The notes under the pieces were generated by a model. It ran no database searches, was not told the DNA's origin, and saw nothing but the letters and a program-made list of their open reading frames with translations. Both the position numbers and the translations under genes were made by a program. This document shows positions 41,919 to 48,684 of a stretch of DNA of 64,000 nt, piece by piece. This DNA comes from Corallococcus coralloides DSM 2259 (GTDB lineage: Bacteria; Myxococcota; Myxococcia; Myxococcales; Myxococcaceae). Within the stretch, counting starts at the first letter, position 1, and each line of letters starts with the position of its first letter. The stretch spans positions 930,001 through 994,000 of the forward strand of contig NC_017030.1 in assembly GCF_000255295.1 (NCBI RefSeq), in the 5' to 3' direction.

Positions 41919-42602
41919 TCAAGGGGGCGCGCCGGGCGGGCCGCACGTCTCGTCGCCGCCTTGGAGCACGTGGCTTTCCATCTCGCGGACCTCTCCGGAC
42001 GCGGGCACGTGGAAGACGTGCTGCGTGATGGGAATGTCCCCGTCGCATTGGATGCCCCGGAAGCCGATGACGTCGAAGCTGCCGTCCACGTTCGCCTTCA
42101 CACCCCCCTGGTCCACGTCGTAGCAGAGGAAGTCGTAACCCATCGCGTAGACCATGAGGACGGCCTCCTGCTCCGTGTCGATGGTTCCCAGCACCTCCCG
42201 GACGGAGGCCGGCGTGGAATGGGTCCGCACCTGGTCTCCCTGCGTCGTGAGCAGGAAGTGGTAGGAGCAGGCGTCTGCGTAACAAGAGGAGTGGAAGCCC
42301 TCGGAAGGCCGTGCCGCCTCCACGGCCGCCTGACACGCGGGGACGTCGGTGGCTGTCGAGCAGGCCTGCCCCCAGGAGGCGATGCTGCCGGAGGCCGGGC
42401 CCTCCGAAGGAGGCTGCTCGCGCGTGCCGCGGACCTGGACCGCATCCAGCCCCGCCGCGGGACGAAGGTCCTCGAAGAGCGGCTGGCGGCTCCACCAATA
42501 CGAGCAGTCGACCTGCTTGTATCCGTCCGTGTCCGCCGAGGAATCACAGCCGGCCAGCAGTAGCGTCGTACCCACCAGGACTCGTGAGAAGAAATGGCTC
42601 AT
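41919..42602 (-). CDS. Cys-rich lipoprotein, paralogue 4
   Basis: 227 aa from the ATG at 42602. Lipobox LLLAGC. It shares the family core with the three genes upstream: a Cys-containing head, CSTATDVPAC, GFHSSC.AD.C, FLLTTQGDQVRTHST, VLGTIDTEQEAVL, VDGSFDVIG, CDGD and a terminal Cys. Its ATG overlaps the stop of the ferritin-fusion paralogue by ATGA, so it is translated from that mRNA and has no promoter of its own. Divergence is greater than among the other three. Envelope protein of unknown function; even cysteine spacing suggests disulfides. Confidence 0.8.
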   Translation of the reverse strand: MSHFFSRVLVGTTLLLAGCDSSADTDGYKQVDCSYWWSRQPLFEDLRPAAGLDAVQVRGTREQPPSEGPASGSIASWGQACSTATDVPACQAAVEAARPSEGFHSSCYADACSYHFLLTTQGDQVRTHSTPASVREVLGTIDTEQEAVLMVYAMGYDFLCYDVDQGGVKANVDGSFDVIGFRGIQCDGDIPITQHVFHVPASGEVREMESHVLQGGDETCGPPGAPP

Positions 42603-43930
42603 GCCCAGAGGTCCTGCTCCAGCGTGTCCAGCAGCGCCAGGGCCGCCTCCGGCGTGGGCATGCCCGCCATCGTGATGATGCTCGCGTCGAGCGGCACCGC
42701 GACGTCCTCGCGCAGGGCCGCCACCGCGCGCTTCTGGGCTTCGCGCAGCTTCTCGCGCTCCTCCGTGGACAGGCGCGGCCGGGCCCACTGGTCGATGTCC
42801 CATGACAACGCCGCGTGCCGCGTCTCATCCTCCGCGATGCGGACCATGGCCTCGCGCACCTCCAGGTCCCGCGCGTGCAACGCCTGATGGTGCGCGAGCA
42901 GCGCGCCGTACGTCTCTCGCACGCAGCCCTCCACCGCGTTCTCCAGCGCCACGTCCAGCAGGGAGCGCGGCGGCAGCTCCTCCACCACCGGACGCTGGGG
43001 CGTGCCTCCGAAGCGGCGCGCGAGCCGGTCCGTCACCTGGGCGTGCTGGACCTCCTCCATGGCGCTCCTGCGCGCCGCGTCCTGGAGCCCCACGTCCGCG
43101 CCGTGCAACGCCAGCTCATCGCGCAGTCTCAGGAACGCATGCACCGACGCCGCCTCCAGGTGCGCCGCGTCCGCGAAGTAGCGTCCCAGCGCCTCCGGGC
43201 TCTCGCAGGCTTCCGCGACCTGGAGCCCCACCGGCCGCCGGCCGATGTTGCAGTTGGGGGCTCCCTTCTCCAGGACGCGCTGCTCCTGCTCCTGGACCTC
43301 ACCGGACGCGGAGACCCGCACCACGTGCTGCGTCAGCTCCGTGCCCGGCCCGCAGGCGTAGCCCTTCGTCCCGATGACATTGAAGCTGCCGTCCGCGTTC
43401 TTCTTCACCGCGCCGCCCTTCAGCTCGTAGCAGCTCACGGCGTAGCCTGCGGCGAAGGTCTTGAGCACCGCCTCCTGCTCCGTGTCGATGGTGCCCAGCA
43501 CCTGCTGGAGCTCCTCCAGCGTCGAGTGCGTCTTCACCTCGTCACCCCGGGTCGTCACCAGGAAGGACTCGCTGCAGAAGTCCACGCAGACGTGGTGGAA
43601 GCCGGACGTGACGTTCGCTTTCTCCAGCGCGGCGGTGCACGCGGGGACGTCGGTCGCCGTCGCGCAGGGCTCGCCGGAGGAACTCACGTTGACGTAGGAG
43701 ACGGGCGGCTGGCCTCCGTTGGAGTTGATGTAGCGCAGCTGCACGAAGTCCGGCTCCGGCGTCAGCGTCAGGTCACTGACGGCCAGTCCCTGAACCGAGC
43801 ACGCGACCTCCGAGTAGCCCTTCAGGTCCACACTGCCCTCCGAACCGTCACAGCCCGCCAGCACCAGGGGCGTGGCGAGCGAGGCGTGCAGGGCCCGCGA
43901 GAAGAGACGGCGCAGTCGATGGATGTTCAA
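42599..43930 (-). CDS. Cys-rich lipoprotein fused to a ferritin-like di-iron domain, paralogue 3
   Basis: 443 aa; TTG start at 43930, with CCAGGAG six bases ahead and the same NIHRLRRLF start as its paralogues. Lipobox LVLAGC. Residues ~25-245 are the shared Cys-rich unit (CATATDVPAC, LVTTRGDEVKTHST, VLGTIDTEQEAVL, NADGSFNVIGT). From ~265 a four-helix ferritin-like domain adds candidate metal ligands: HLEAASVHAFLRL, AMEEVQHAQV (ExxH), NAVEGCVRETYGALL and IAEDETRHAAL (ExxH). It could oxidise or store iron or act as an oxidase at the envelope. A sigma-54 promoter lies 38 bases upstream. The fusion occurs in only one of the four copies. Confidence 0.86.
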   Translation of the reverse strand: MNIHRLRRLFSRALHASLATPLVLAGCDGSEGSVDLKGYSEVACSVQGLAVSDLTLTPEPDFVQLRYINSNGGQPPVSYVNVSSSGEPCATATDVPACTAALEKANVTSGFHHVCVDFCSESFLVTTRGDEVKTHSTLEELQQVLGTIDTEQEAVLKTFAAGYAVSCYELKGGAVKKNADGSFNVIGTKGYACGPGTELTQHVVRVSASGEVQEQEQRVLEKGAPNCNIGRRPVGLQVAEACESPEALGRYFADAAHLEAASVHAFLRLRDELALHGADVGLQDAARRSAMEEVQHAQVTDRLARRFGGTPQRPVVEELPPRSLLDVALENAVEGCVRETYGALLAHHQALHARDLEVREAMVRIAEDETRHAALSWDIDQWARPRLSTEEREKLREAQKRAVAALREDVAVPLDASIITMAGMPTPEAALALLDTLEQDLWA

Positions 43931-43967
43931 GGGAGGCTCCTGGGAAGGACGTGTGTCCGGGGCACTG

Positions 43968-43983
43968 AGCAATGCGGATGCCA
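43968..43983 (-). promoter_or_regulatory. Sigma-54 (-24/-12) promoter of paralogue 3
   Basis: On the minus strand the sequence reads TGGCATCCGCATTGCT, matching the consensus TGGCAC-N5-TTGCW with the exact spacing. The predicted start of transcription is near 43957, leaving a ~27-base leader with the AGGAG site before the TTG. The same 16 bases precede two other paralogues. Confidence 0.85.
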
Positions 43984-44095
43984 GGGCGTCTTCTCTGCGA
44001 AGTCCCCCTGCCGCATGGCGCGGAAGGCCGGGAGGGACTCGGAAAGTTGAGGGGGACAGGACCTGGACGCCGCGCTCGTGGGGCGACCTGGAGCC

Positions 44096-44764
44096 CTACT
44101 GGCCGGCAGGGCAGACCGGGTCGCCCTCCTCCAGGATGCGCGTCTCCAGCTTCTGGACCGTCCCGGCCGCGGTCACCTTCAGCACGTACTGCGTCAGCTT
44201 CGTGCCCGGTCCGCAAGCGTAGCCATTCGTCCCGATGACATTGAAGCTCCCATCCGCGTTCCTCTTCACCGCGCCTTGCTCCTGGGTCCCGCAGACGAAG
44301 GAGTAGTTGGACGCGAAGGCCTGGAGCACCGCCTCCTGTTCCGTGTCGATGGTGCCCAGCAGCTGCTGGAGCTCTGCCTGCGACGAATACGTCTTCACCT
44401 CGTCACCCCGGGTCGTCACCAGGAAGTGCTGGCGGCATTCGCGCGTGCAGTTGTAGTGGAAGCCGGAGGTGACGGTCGCATCCTCCAGTGCGGTCTCACA
44501 CGCGGTGACGTCGGTGGCCGTCGCGCAGGACTGGCCAGAGGAACTCACGCTGACAGAGAGGGCGCGCGTGTCGGGGTCGAAGGAGCGCAGTTGCACGAAG
44601 TCCGGCTCTGGGGTCAGCGTCAGGTCGCTGACGGAGATGCCCTGGTTCGTGCAAGCGATCTCCGAGTAGCCCGTCAGGTCCACGCTGCCTTCCGGTCCGC
44701 CACAGCCCGCCAGCATCAGAGGCAGGGCGAGCGAGAAAAGACGACGCAGTCGATGGATGTTCAA
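44096..44764 (-). CDS. Cys-rich lipoprotein, paralogue 2
   Basis: 222 aa, TTG start at 44764 with CCAGGAG upstream. Lipobox LMLAGC. It shows the family core: YSEIACTNQGISVSDLTLTPEPDFVQLR, CATATDVTAC, FHYNCTRECRQHFLVTTRGDEVKTYSS, LLGTIDTEQEAVL, NADGSFNVIGTNGYACGPG, and a terminal GDPVCPAGQ. It has the lipoprotein unit only, without the ferritin-like part of its neighbour. Its leader and promoter are nearly the same as those of paralogues 1 and 3, so promoter and gene were duplicated together. Function unknown. Confidence 0.8.
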   Translation of the reverse strand: MNIHRLRRLFSLALPLMLAGCGGPEGSVDLTGYSEIACTNQGISVSDLTLTPEPDFVQLRSFDPDTRALSVSVSSSGQSCATATDVTACETALEDATVTSGFHYNCTRECRQHFLVTTRGDEVKTYSSQAELQQLLGTIDTEQEAVLQAFASNYSFVCGTQEQGAVKRNADGSFNVIGTNGYACGPGTKLTQYVLKVTAAGTVQKLETRILEEGDPVCPAGQ

Positions 44765-44800
44765 GGGCGGCTCCTGGGAAGGAAGTGTGCCCGGGCCCTG

Positions 44801-44816
44801 AGCAATGCGGATGCCA
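44801..44816 (-). promoter_or_regulatory. Sigma-54 (-24/-12) promoter of paralogue 2
   Basis: Identical 16-base TGGCATCCGCATTGCT on the minus strand, 37 bases before the TTG start. Only 15 bases separate it from the stop of paralogue 1, so any activator site must lie inside that gene's coding region. Confidence 0.85.
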
Positions 44817-44831
44817 GGGCGACTTGGAGCC

Positions 44832-45536
44832 CTACCGCCCGGTGGGGCAGACCGTGTCTCCCTCTTCCAGGATGCGCGTCTCCAGTTCCTCGATCTCACC
44901 GGAGACCGTCACCTTCAGCACGTGCTGCCTCAGCTCGCCGCCCGGCCACCCGCAGGCATACCCATCGGTCCCGATGACATTGAAGCTGCCATCCGCGTTC
45001 TTCTTCACCGCCCCCCGCTCCTTGTTCCCGCAGAAGAAGGTGTAGCGGGTCGAGAAGGCCTTGAGCACTGCCTCCTGCTCCGTGTCGATGGTGCCCAGCA
45101 ACTGCTGGAGCTCTGCCTGCGACGCGTGCGTCTTCACCTCGTCGCCCCGGGTCGTCACCAGGAAGTGGAAATCGTTGCAGCCGCCCCTGCCCCTGCACTT
45201 CCAGTGGAAGCCGTCGGTGGGGATCGCGTTCTCCAACGCGGTCTCACACGCGGGGACGTCCGTGGCCGTCGCGCAGGGCTGGCCGGAGGAGCTCAGGCTG
45301 ATGGGGGTGGGGGGCGCAGCGCCGTCCTCGGCGTAGTCATCGAAGTAGCGCAGTTGCACGAAGTCCGGTGCCTGCGTCAGCTTCAGGTCGCTGACGGAGA
45401 TGTTCTGGTCCGTGCACGCGATCTCCGAGTAGCCCTTCAGGTCCACGCTGCCCTCCGGTCCGCCACAGCCCGCCAGCACCAGGGGCAGGGCGAGCGAGGC
45501 CCGCACGAAGAGACGGCGCAGTTGATGGATGTTCAC
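44832..45536 (-). CDS. Cys-rich lipoprotein, paralogue 1
   Basis: 234 aa, GTG start at 45536 aligned with the TTG starts of the paralogues; its ribosome site (CTGGGAG) is weaker. Lipobox LVLAGC. Family core: YSEIACTDQNISVSDLKLTQAPDFVQLRYFDDY, CATATDVPACETAL, FHWKCRGRGGCNDFHFLVTTRGDEVKTHAS, LLGTIDTEQEAVL, FFCGNKERGAVKKNADGSFNVIGTDGYAC and GDTVCPTGR. The family is probably exported to a membrane. First of the tandem set, preceded by the same sigma-54 element. Confidence 0.8.
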   Translation of the reverse strand: MNIHQLRRLFVRASLALPLVLAGCGGPEGSVDLKGYSEIACTDQNISVSDLKLTQAPDFVQLRYFDDYAEDGAAPPTPISLSSSGQPCATATDVPACETALENAIPTDGFHWKCRGRGGCNDFHFLVTTRGDEVKTHASQAELQQLLGTIDTEQEAVLKAFSTRYTFFCGNKERGAVKKNADGSFNVIGTDGYACGWPGGELRQHVLKVTVSGEIEELETRILEEGDTVCPTGR

Positions 45537-45573
45537 GGACAACTCCCAGGCAAGGTGTGTGTCCGGGCGGCAA

Positions 45574-45589
45574 AGCAATGCGGATGCCA
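45574..45589 (-). promoter_or_regulatory. Sigma-54 (-24/-12) promoter of paralogue 1
   Basis: The same 16-base TGGCATCCGCATTGCT on the minus strand, 38 bases before the GTG start. Upstream sequence (around 45592-45610, CTGCGAAG block) is also conserved ahead of paralogue 3, a candidate activator-binding region. Confidence 0.85.
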
Positions 45590-45667
45590 GGGCCGCTTCC
45601 CTGCGAAGCCCCCTCCCACGCTGCTCGGAAAGCTGAGAACGACTTGGAAAGTTGAGGGGGGCGGGGC

Positions 45668-46468
45668 CTAGATGCCGCGCTTCCGGGCCGGGCCGCGAGG
45701 CGCGCGCGGCCGTTCAATGAGCATGGCCAGCCCGTCCAGGATGCGCTCCAGGCCAAAGGCATACGCATGGTCCGGGTCGTACGCGGCGCCATGGGCCTTG
45801 CCCGCGGCGGAGCCCACCCGGGACGCGATGGGGTAGCGCTCCGGGTCGGACATGCGCGCGAGCAGGGACGCGTTCGCCTCCCACCAGGCCCCATCGCTCA
45901 TCTGGGACTCGAGCCGCGCGGCGCGCTGGTCCAGGGCCGCCCGGGCGGAGGACTCCACGAAGCCCAGCACGAACGTCAACGCCGCGTCCTGCGCCACGTC
46001 GTCCAGGCCCACGCCTTCGAGCGCCTGGAGCTCGTACTCGTATTTGGCCATCTGGCCCGGACCCAGCGGTGGGCGCGTGGTGGACACGTCCGCGAGCCAG
46101 GGATGCCGTGAGAACAGGGCCCGGTTGTCGTGGGCCACGGCCTCCAGCCGCGAGCGCCAGTCCCGGGCCTTCGGCTTGCGCCGGGCCATGCCCGCATAGA
46201 GGGTGTCGAGCATCACGTCGATGAGCTCCGCCCGCCCGGGCACATAGGTGTAGAGCGCCATGGGCGCGATGCCGAGCTTCCCCGCGAGCGCCCGCATCGT
46301 CACCGCGTCCAGCCCCTCCGCGTCCGCCAGCGCCACCGCCGCTTCGACGACGGCGGTGACGGTGAGCGCCTGCTTCGGACCCCGCTTGCCCTGGGCGGGG
46401 AGGGAGTCCCGCCACAGCAGCTCCAGCGTCCGGGTGGGGTCTCCCATGCTGCTGCGATGCGATGCCAT
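45668..46468 (-). CDS. TetR/AcrR family regulator with TetR_C-type domain
   Basis: 266 aa, ATG at 46468 (one at 46447 also in frame). HTH: TVTAVVEAAVALADAEGLDAVTMRALAGKLGIAPMALYTYVPGRAELIDVMLD, with the MALYxYV motif of the TetR_C_1 group. The long C-terminal ligand domain contains AHDNRALFSRHPWLADVSTTRPPLGPGQMAKYEYELQAL. A CGTACG palindrome in the divergent promoter region toward the VOC gene is the probable operator. It likely responds to a small lipophilic ligand. Confidence 0.9.
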   Translation of the reverse strand: MASHRSSMGDPTRTLELLWRDSLPAQGKRGPKQALTVTAVVEAAVALADAEGLDAVTMRALAGKLGIAPMALYTYVPGRAELIDVMLDTLYAGMARRKPKARDWRSRLEAVAHDNRALFSRHPWLADVSTTRPPLGPGQMAKYEYELQALEGVGLDDVAQDAALTFVLGFVESSARAALDQRAARLESQMSDGAWWEANASLLARMSDPERYPIASRVGSAAGKAHGAAYDPDHAYAFGLERILDGLAMLIERPRAPRGPARKRGI

Positions 46469-46509
46469 GCGCCGGATTCTTCCAACGCCGCGCCCTTGAC
46501 GTGCAACTG

Positions 46510-46522
46510 CGTACGTCGTACG
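46510..46522. promoter_or_regulatory. TetR operator overlapping the VOC promoter
   Basis: CGTACG-T-CGTACG is a 13-base perfect palindrome made of two self-complementary hexamers. TTGACG, a likely -35 box, is at 46496-46501, so a repressor bound here would sit within the promoter of the divergent VOC gene. Confidence 0.65.
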
Positions 46523-46560
46523 TAGATTGGGTCTTTTGGAACCGTGAGGAGGAGCCGTTC

Positions 46561-46968
46561 ATGCGCGTCACCGCTTCCGCCGTGTCCCTGAATGTCGATG
46601 ACGTGGAGGCCTCCGCCTCCTTCCTGAAGCGCCACTTCGGTTTCACGGAGGCAATGGCCGCGGACGGCTTCGTGTCCCTGTCCCGGCCCGACGTGGGCTT
46701 CAACGTCATCTACCTGCGCACGGGCCTGAAGTCGCTCAAGCCAGAGTCCCTGAAGACGCGCCGGGCGGACGGGCTCATCGTCGCGTTCGTCGTGGACGAC
46801 ATCGACGCGGAGTACGCACGCATCCAGGCGGAGGGCGTGAAGATCCTGACGCCCATCGAGACGGAGGCCTGGGGCGAGCGCTACTTCCAGGTCACCGACG
46901 CGAACGGCGTCATCGTCCAGCTCGTCCAGTGGATGCACACGCCGGGACAGGCCGAAGGCGTTGCATGA
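46561..46968 (+). CDS. VOC family protein
   Basis: 135 aa from the ATG at 46561, with GAGGAGGAGCC upstream. Two VOC modules: AVSLNVDDVEASASFLKRHFGF and AFVVDDIDAEYARIQAEG, with the C-terminal YFQVTDANGVIVQLVQW strand. The usual metal-ligand Glu of the final strand (DPxGNxxE) is replaced (VIVQLVQW), so the site may be non-metallic or altered, as in some antibiotic-binding or resistance members. The neighbouring TetR probably controls it. Confidence 0.9.
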   Translation: MRVTASAVSLNVDDVEASASFLKRHFGFTEAMAADGFVSLSRPDVGFNVIYLRTGLKSLKPESLKTRRADGLIVAFVVDDIDAEYARIQAEGVKILTPIETEAWGERYFQVTDANGVIVQLVQWMHTPGQAEGVA

Positions 46969-46975
46969 TGCGCGC

Positions 46976-47494
46976 ATGAGCACAGGGCCGGTCGCGCCCC
47001 GGTTCCGCTGGGCGATGGAGGTGCTGTCCGTCGCCCCGGACGCGCGGGTGCTGGAGGTGGGGTGTGGTCACGGCATCGCGCTGGGGCTCGTGGCCGCGCG
47101 GCCTGGCGACGGGTGCATCCTGGGCATCGACCGTTCGGAGAAGATGATCACCCAGGCCCTGCGGCGGAACGCGGATGCTGTCCACGCGGGACGTGTCCTG
47201 GCGCGCACCGGGACGCTGGCGGACGTGGACCTGGGGCGCGAGCCGTTCGATGTCGCCTTCGCCATCAACGTCAGCCTGTTCGCGGAGGACGACGCGCGCG
47301 TGGAGCTTGCGCGGCTGCGAGAACACCTGCGTCCTGGTGGCGCGCTCTATCTCTTCCACGAAGCGCCCGTCGCCGCTCACGCGAAGCGCTTCGCCACGAT
47401 GGCCGCGCGGAACCTGGAGTCGCAGGGTTTCAGCGTGCGGACCGTTCCCGCCACGCCGTCGCGCGCGTGCGTCGTGGGGCAGGCGCCCGGGTAG
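46976..47494 (+). CDS. Class I SAM-dependent methyltransferase
   Basis: 172 aa, ATG at 46976 only 7 bases after the VOC stop, so co-transcribed. SAM motif I VLEVGCGHGIALGL, motif II acid in LGIDRSEKMITQA, and motif IV/V in FDVAFAINVSLFAED and LRPGGALYLFHEAP. The protein is short, with no extra substrate domain. Target molecule unknown. Confidence 0.9.
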   Translation: MSTGPVAPRFRWAMEVLSVAPDARVLEVGCGHGIALGLVAARPGDGCILGIDRSEKMITQALRRNADAVHAGRVLARTGTLADVDLGREPFDVAFAINVSLFAEDDARVELARLREHLRPGGALYLFHEAPVAAHAKRFATMAARNLESQGFSVRTVPATPSRACVVGQAPG

Positions 47495-47503
47495 CGGCAC
47501 GGC

Positions 47504-47518
47504 CCCCACCGGGTGGGG
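47504..47518. terminator. Short GC hairpin between the methyltransferase and moxR genes
   Basis: CCCCACC-G-GGTGGGG is a 7-bp perfect dyad 10 bases after the methyltransferase stop. It could end that transcript, but the 1-base centre means the loop must open and no T-run follows. Confidence 0.35.
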
Positions 47519-47568
47519 AGTCCCACCGCTGTTGACGCGACCCGTGAGGCAGCCGAAGCGTTTGCCGG

Positions 47569-48684
47569 ATGTCAGACCGAGTGGATAGCGTGCAGCTCAT
47601 GCCGGACATCCGCCTGCCTGCCGAAGCGAAGTACAAGAACGAGCTGGACGCCCTCGCCGCGCATGACGACAAGCCCCGCCCACCGGGTTGGGCGCTGTCG
47701 CCTCGCGCCGTGGAGACGTACATCCTGGGCAGCCCCAAGCCCGTGGGGGGCGTGGCCATCACGCCCAAGTACGTGGGCGACAAGGGGCTCATCCAGGTGT
47801 GCATCGCCACGCTCGCGTCGGACCGCGCGCTGATGCTGGTGGGCGAGCCGGGCACCGCGAAGAGCTGGCTGTCGGAGCACCTCTCCGCGGCCATCAGCGG
47901 CACGTCCGCGCTCGTCGTCCAGGGCACGGCGGGGACCAGTGAGGACCACATCAAGTACTCGTGGAACTACGCGCTGCTGCTCGCGCAGGGCCCCACGCCG
48001 GAAGCGCTGGTGCCTTCGCCCATCCTGCGTGCCATGCGCACGGGCAAGTTCGCCCGCTTTGAAGAGGTGACGCGCACGTCGCCGGAGATTCAAGACTCGC
48101 TCATCTCCATCCTGTCGGAGAAGCAGGTGTCGGTGCCGGAGCTGGGAGAGGTGACGAGCGCGCAGCGCGGCTTCAACCTCATCGCCACCGCGAACACGCG
48201 CGACCGCGGCGTCAACGAGATGAGCGCCGCGCTCAAGCGCCGCTTCAACTTCGTCACCGTGCCGGTGGTGGAGGACCTGGAGCAGGAGATCCAGATCGTC
48301 ACCAAGCGCGAGGCGGAGCTGCGCACGGACTACCAGGTGGGCGTGCCGCCGCCGGAGGAGCTGTCGCGCGTGCTGCTGACGCTCTTCCACGAGCTGCGCA
48401 AGGGCGTGACGAAGGACGGCAAGACGAAGGTGCGCACGCCGGGCGCGGTGCTGTCCACGGCGGAGGCCATCAGCGTGCTGTTCAACAGCTCCATCCTCGC
48501 GCAGCAGTTCGGCTCCGGGACGGTGACGTCGCAGGAGCTGGCGGCGTCGCTGGTGGGCGCGGTGGTGAAGGAGCAGGAGGACGACGTGAAGGCGCTGCGC
48601 GAATACATGGAGACGGTGGCCAAGAGCCGCACGGGCCCGTGGAAGGAGCTGTACACCGCGAGCAAGAAGCTCTTGAGGGGCTGA
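47569..48684 (+). CDS. MoxR-family AAA+ ATPase, first gene of a YehLMPQ-like operon
   Basis: 371 aa; ATG at 47569 or possibly 47599. MoxR-like core: GEPGTAKSWLSEHLS Walker A (92-99), ARFEEVTRTSPEIQDSLISILSEKQVSVPELG with the Walker B/insert region, sensor ATANTRDRGVNEMSAALKRRFNF and a C-terminal lid. MoxR ATPases remodel or assemble partners, usually together with a VWA protein, as here. The stop overlaps the next start (TGATG). In E. coli the same order of families is yehL (MoxR-like), yehM, yehP and yehQ, so this is a homologous system. Confidence 0.9.
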   Translation: MSDRVDSVQLMPDIRLPAEAKYKNELDALAAHDDKPRPPGWALSPRAVETYILGSPKPVGGVAITPKYVGDKGLIQVCIATLASDRALMLVGEPGTAKSWLSEHLSAAISGTSALVVQGTAGTSEDHIKYSWNYALLLAQGPTPEALVPSPILRAMRTGKFARFEEVTRTSPEIQDSLISILSEKQVSVPELGEVTSAQRGFNLIATANTRDRGVNEMSAALKRRFNFVTVPVVEDLEQEIQIVTKREAELRTDYQVGVPPPEELSRVLLTLFHELRKGVTKDGKTKVRTPGAVLSTAEAISVLFNSSILAQQFGSGTVTSQELAASLVGAVVKEQEDDVKALREYMETVAKSRTGPWKELYTASKKLLRG

